A stretch of 64,000 nucleotides of DNA. Source: Candidatus Tumulicola sp. (lineage in GTDB: Bacteria; Vulcanimicrobiota; Vulcanimicrobiia; Vulcanimicrobiales; Vulcanimicrobiaceae). Under the pieces are notes generated by a model. It was not told the DNA's origin and ran no database searches. It was given only the letters and a program-made list of their open reading frames with translations. Positions 62,425 through 64,000 of the stretch are shown here, one piece after another (the first letter of the stretch is position 1; every line of letters starts with the position of its first letter). The translations under genes were made by a program, and so were the position numbers. The DNA is taken from assembly GCA_036490475.1 (NCBI GenBank), contig DASXDT010000006.1, positions 1,054,001 to 1,118,000 of the forward strand. Reading direction: 5' to 3'.

Positions 62425-63308
62425 TGGCGCTCGAGCTTCGCAATACGCACGGTGAGCGCGTCACGTTTTCGGACGTCGGCGCAGCGATCGTCGAGATCTT
62501 CGTTCGCGACGGATCCGGCGAGATCGGTAACGTGGCGATGGCAGCCGGCGGCAGCGCCGGCCGCGTCGTCGGACGTTTCGCGAACCGTATTGCTAACGGC
62601 GATTTACCGCTCGACGGCCACACCTACCGGTTGCTGACGAACGAGGGAACGACGACCCTGCACGGCGGACCCGATGGCTTTTCCAAGCGGACGTGGAACG
62701 TTGAAGACGGGGCGACCGAGAGTTCCCTAACGTTTCGGATCGAGAGCCCGGATGGCGATCAAGGCTTTCCCGGTGCAGTGACCTGCCGCGTAACCTATAC
62801 GTTCGACGACGATTCGGCGCTACGGATCGATTACGAAGCCACGACGACCGCGCCGACGGTGATCAATCTCCTCAACCATGCGTATTTCAATCTGACCGGC
62901 GACCCGAATGCTTCGATCGAAAACGTCTTGTTACAAATCGAGTCGGAAGCGTATTTGCCGGTCGACTCTGCATTGATTCCGACGGGTGAGATACTTCCGG
63001 TTGCCGGAACCGATCGCGATTTCCGCGATGTGCGTGCGATTGGATCGACGCCAATCGATTGCACGTATGTTTTGGAAGGTCAGGGCCTGCTGCAAGCCGC
63101 GCAGGCATTGGATGTGCGCTCCGGGCGCAGTCTCGCCGTTGAGACGACGCAACCGGCGATTCAACTCTATACCGGCAAGCCCGGCGCGTTTGCGCTGGAA
63201 ACCGAGCATTATCCCGACGCTCCACATCATGCGAACTTCCCGTCGACCGAGCTAACGCCGGAGCAACCGTTTCACTCGACGACGATTTACCGCTTCACGG
63301 CCAGCTGA
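62424..63308 (+). CDS. galM: Aldose 1-epimerase (galactose mutarotase)
   Basis: Interconverts alpha and beta aldoses, 294 residues. The beta-supersandwich motifs are RVVGRFANRIANG, NEGTTTLHGGPDGFSKRTW (His), INLLNHAYFNLTGDP (second catalytic His) and ALETEHYPDAPHHANFPS (Glu). It starts within the clpB stop and ends within the next ATG (TGATG). No galactose operon is nearby, but a GalE-like epimerase lies at 37037. Confidence 0.94.
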   Translation: MALELRNTHGERVTFSDVGAAIVEIFVRDGSGEIGNVAMAAGGSAGRVVGRFANRIANGDLPLDGHTYRLLTNEGTTTLHGGPDGFSKRTWNVEDGATESSLTFRIESPDGDQGFPGAVTCRVTYTFDDDSALRIDYEATTTAPTVINLLNHAYFNLTGDPNASIENVLLQIESEAYLPVDSALIPTGEILPVAGTDRDFRDVRAIGSTPIDCTYVLEGQGLLQAAQALDVRSGRSLAVETTQPAIQLYTGKPGAFALETEHYPDAPHHANFPSTELTPEQPFHSTTIYRFTAS

Positions 63309-63841
63309 TGCAGTTGCGTCTGTCTATTGCCATCGTCTCATTCCTATCGATGTTTGCTATGCCGACTGTTTGTGACGGCGAATGCGGCGTGGGAAAGACG
63401 CCAACGTACACAGATATATCTGCCGTCCGGTATGCCCGTACTTCGTGTTTCGGCAGATGTCCGAATTACCAAGTTCTCTTCGCAAAAATATCGACCCGCG
63501 ACCCGAAGTTCATTTGCGAATACGTGGCGAGATCGAACGTTTCTAAGCACGGAACGTATACGGCAGTTTGCCAAAGCGAAGTCTTGTCGAAAGTTGTCAG
63601 TCTCCTCGAGACCACCGGCTTCTACTCATTAAGCGTCGTTCCCGATCTAGTCAGCGACGTGCCGCACTTGCTGATTGCAGTTGAGCGATGCGACGTTACG
63701 ACGGTGCTCGACTGGCCGGAATACCCGCAACGGCCTGATATCGACGGTTTAGCTAAAGGACTCGATCGAATAACCGACGCGCAGACATGGAGCAAAACCA
63801 GCGACTCGAGCGAAAGCTCTTGGATCCAGGCGTCTTTTTAA
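63308..63841 (+). CDS. Small secreted Cys protein, TPTYTDI/DUF6438-like (copy 3 of 3)
   Basis: The 177-residue protein has a signal peptide (cleavage near VCDGEC). It opens CGVGKTPTYTDISAVRYART and then SCFGRCPNYQVLF, which is the Cys-x-Gly-x-Cys-Pro-x-Tyr signature of DUF6438. It is the best defined of three copies in the window; the others keep only the TxTYxDI head. The composition is lower in GC than the neighbours. It overlaps galM as TGATG, and the following gene starts 4 bp after the stop. Confidence 0.78.
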   Translation: MQLRLSIAIVSFLSMFAMPTVCDGECGVGKTPTYTDISAVRYARTSCFGRCPNYQVLFAKISTRDPKFICEYVARSNVSKHGTYTAVCQSEVLSKVVSLLETTGFYSLSVVPDLVSDVPHLLIAVERCDVTTVLDWPEYPQRPDIDGLAKGLDRITDAQTWSKTSDSSESSWIQASF

Positions 63842-63845
63842 GATA

Positions 63846-64000
63846 ATGGAACGTTTCCCAATATCGGCAATAGTGGTCACAGCGGTTTTTGCGCTGCAGG
63901 TCCTCGTTCTGAGTTCGGGCCCGCTATCGATGGTGACGGCTGCGCTTTTTTGGGGCCTCGCAATCGGGCTGGCACCGCTGATGCAGGAGACATCCATGGG
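63846..64000 (+). CDS. Start of a membrane protein, cut by window edge
   Basis: Open from ATG 63846 to the end, 51 codons. The first residues MERFPISAIVVTAVFALQVL and LFWGLAIGLAPL form two hydrophobic helices. No ribosome site is seen. Too little is visible to name a family. Confidence 0.55.
   Translation, partial: MERFPISAIVVTAVFALQVLVLSSGPLSMVTAALFWGLAIGLAPLMQETSM

Overview
The window is a gene-dense bacterial chromosome segment of high GC. It holds about 63 protein-coding genes with mostly short gaps, and many neighbours overlap as ATGA, GTGA or TTGA stop-start pairs. I see no rRNA, tRNA, CRISPR array, insertion sequence, phage gene or origin. The genes point to an aerobic or microaerobic heterotroph: a Rieske/cytochrome b complex, menaquinone or ubiquinone methylation, Tat export, system II cytochrome c maturation, secreted peptidases and phosphoesterases, and natural-competence genes. 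Gene content (secreted PF04185 phosphoesterases, tandem S10 peptidases, NHL-type lipoproteins, TTG and GTG starts) resembles poorly cultivated lineages such as Candidatus Eremiobacterota (WPS-2). That placement is inference only, because no marker rRNA is present.

Layout. 1-6447 (minus) is a co-directional respiratory biogenesis cluster: quinone methyltransferase, polyprenyl diphosphate synthase, tatA, tatC, resB, ccsA, Rieske protein and cytochrome b (cut by the window edge). 6.5-12.4 kb holds a degenerate PLD-like protein, the coupled rsmI-metG-tatD operon and a proline aminopeptidase. 12.5-18.5 kb holds a DUF202 protein, a small secreted protein and a six-gene minus-strand run (membrane protein, XRE regulator, alpha/beta hydrolase, nadA, nadB, nadC). 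That run starts at a strong sigma70-like promoter that should give a leaderless transcript. 18.6-23.6 kb holds a 49-residue secreted microprotein with its own terminator, then a sulfate ABC transporter (binding protein, cysT, cysW, cysA) and a TauE/SafE exporter. 23.6-30.7 kb holds an OPT transporter, a secreted cyclophilin, two tandem phosphoesterase lipoproteins, a PEP mutase/isocitrate lyase-family enzyme and a TonB-C-like secreted protein.

30.8-37.0 kb is accessory: small secreted proteins, a TmrB-like P-loop protein, comEC and an NHL-repeat lipoprotein. 37.0-44.5 kb holds a GalE-like epimerase behind a structured leader, an FAD monooxygenase coupled to leuS, comEA, a long-chain acyl-CoA synthetase and a small Cys protein. 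44.6-49.4 kb holds two tandem S10 carboxypeptidases, a bidirectional terminator, and a TPM-domain protein overlapping an antisense-free neighbour. 49.2-51.9 kb is a housekeeping block: yqeK-rsfS-microprotein and tsaE-tsaB-rimI. 52-56.4 kb holds a third phosphoesterase, gyrA and trxA. 56.4-59.7 kb holds an aldehyde dehydrogenase, an orphan SelB C-terminal module and an RMD1/DUF155 protein. 59.8-64 kb holds clpB-galM-DUF6438-like in overlapping order and the start of one more gene.

The most unusual points are: the SelB winged-helix tail without a GTPase; a dispersed family of three small secreted Cys proteins sharing a TxTYxDI motif; three secreted phosphoesterases; the leaderless promoter with 21-bp-spaced direct repeats; and a possible pseudoknot leader in front of the epimerase.
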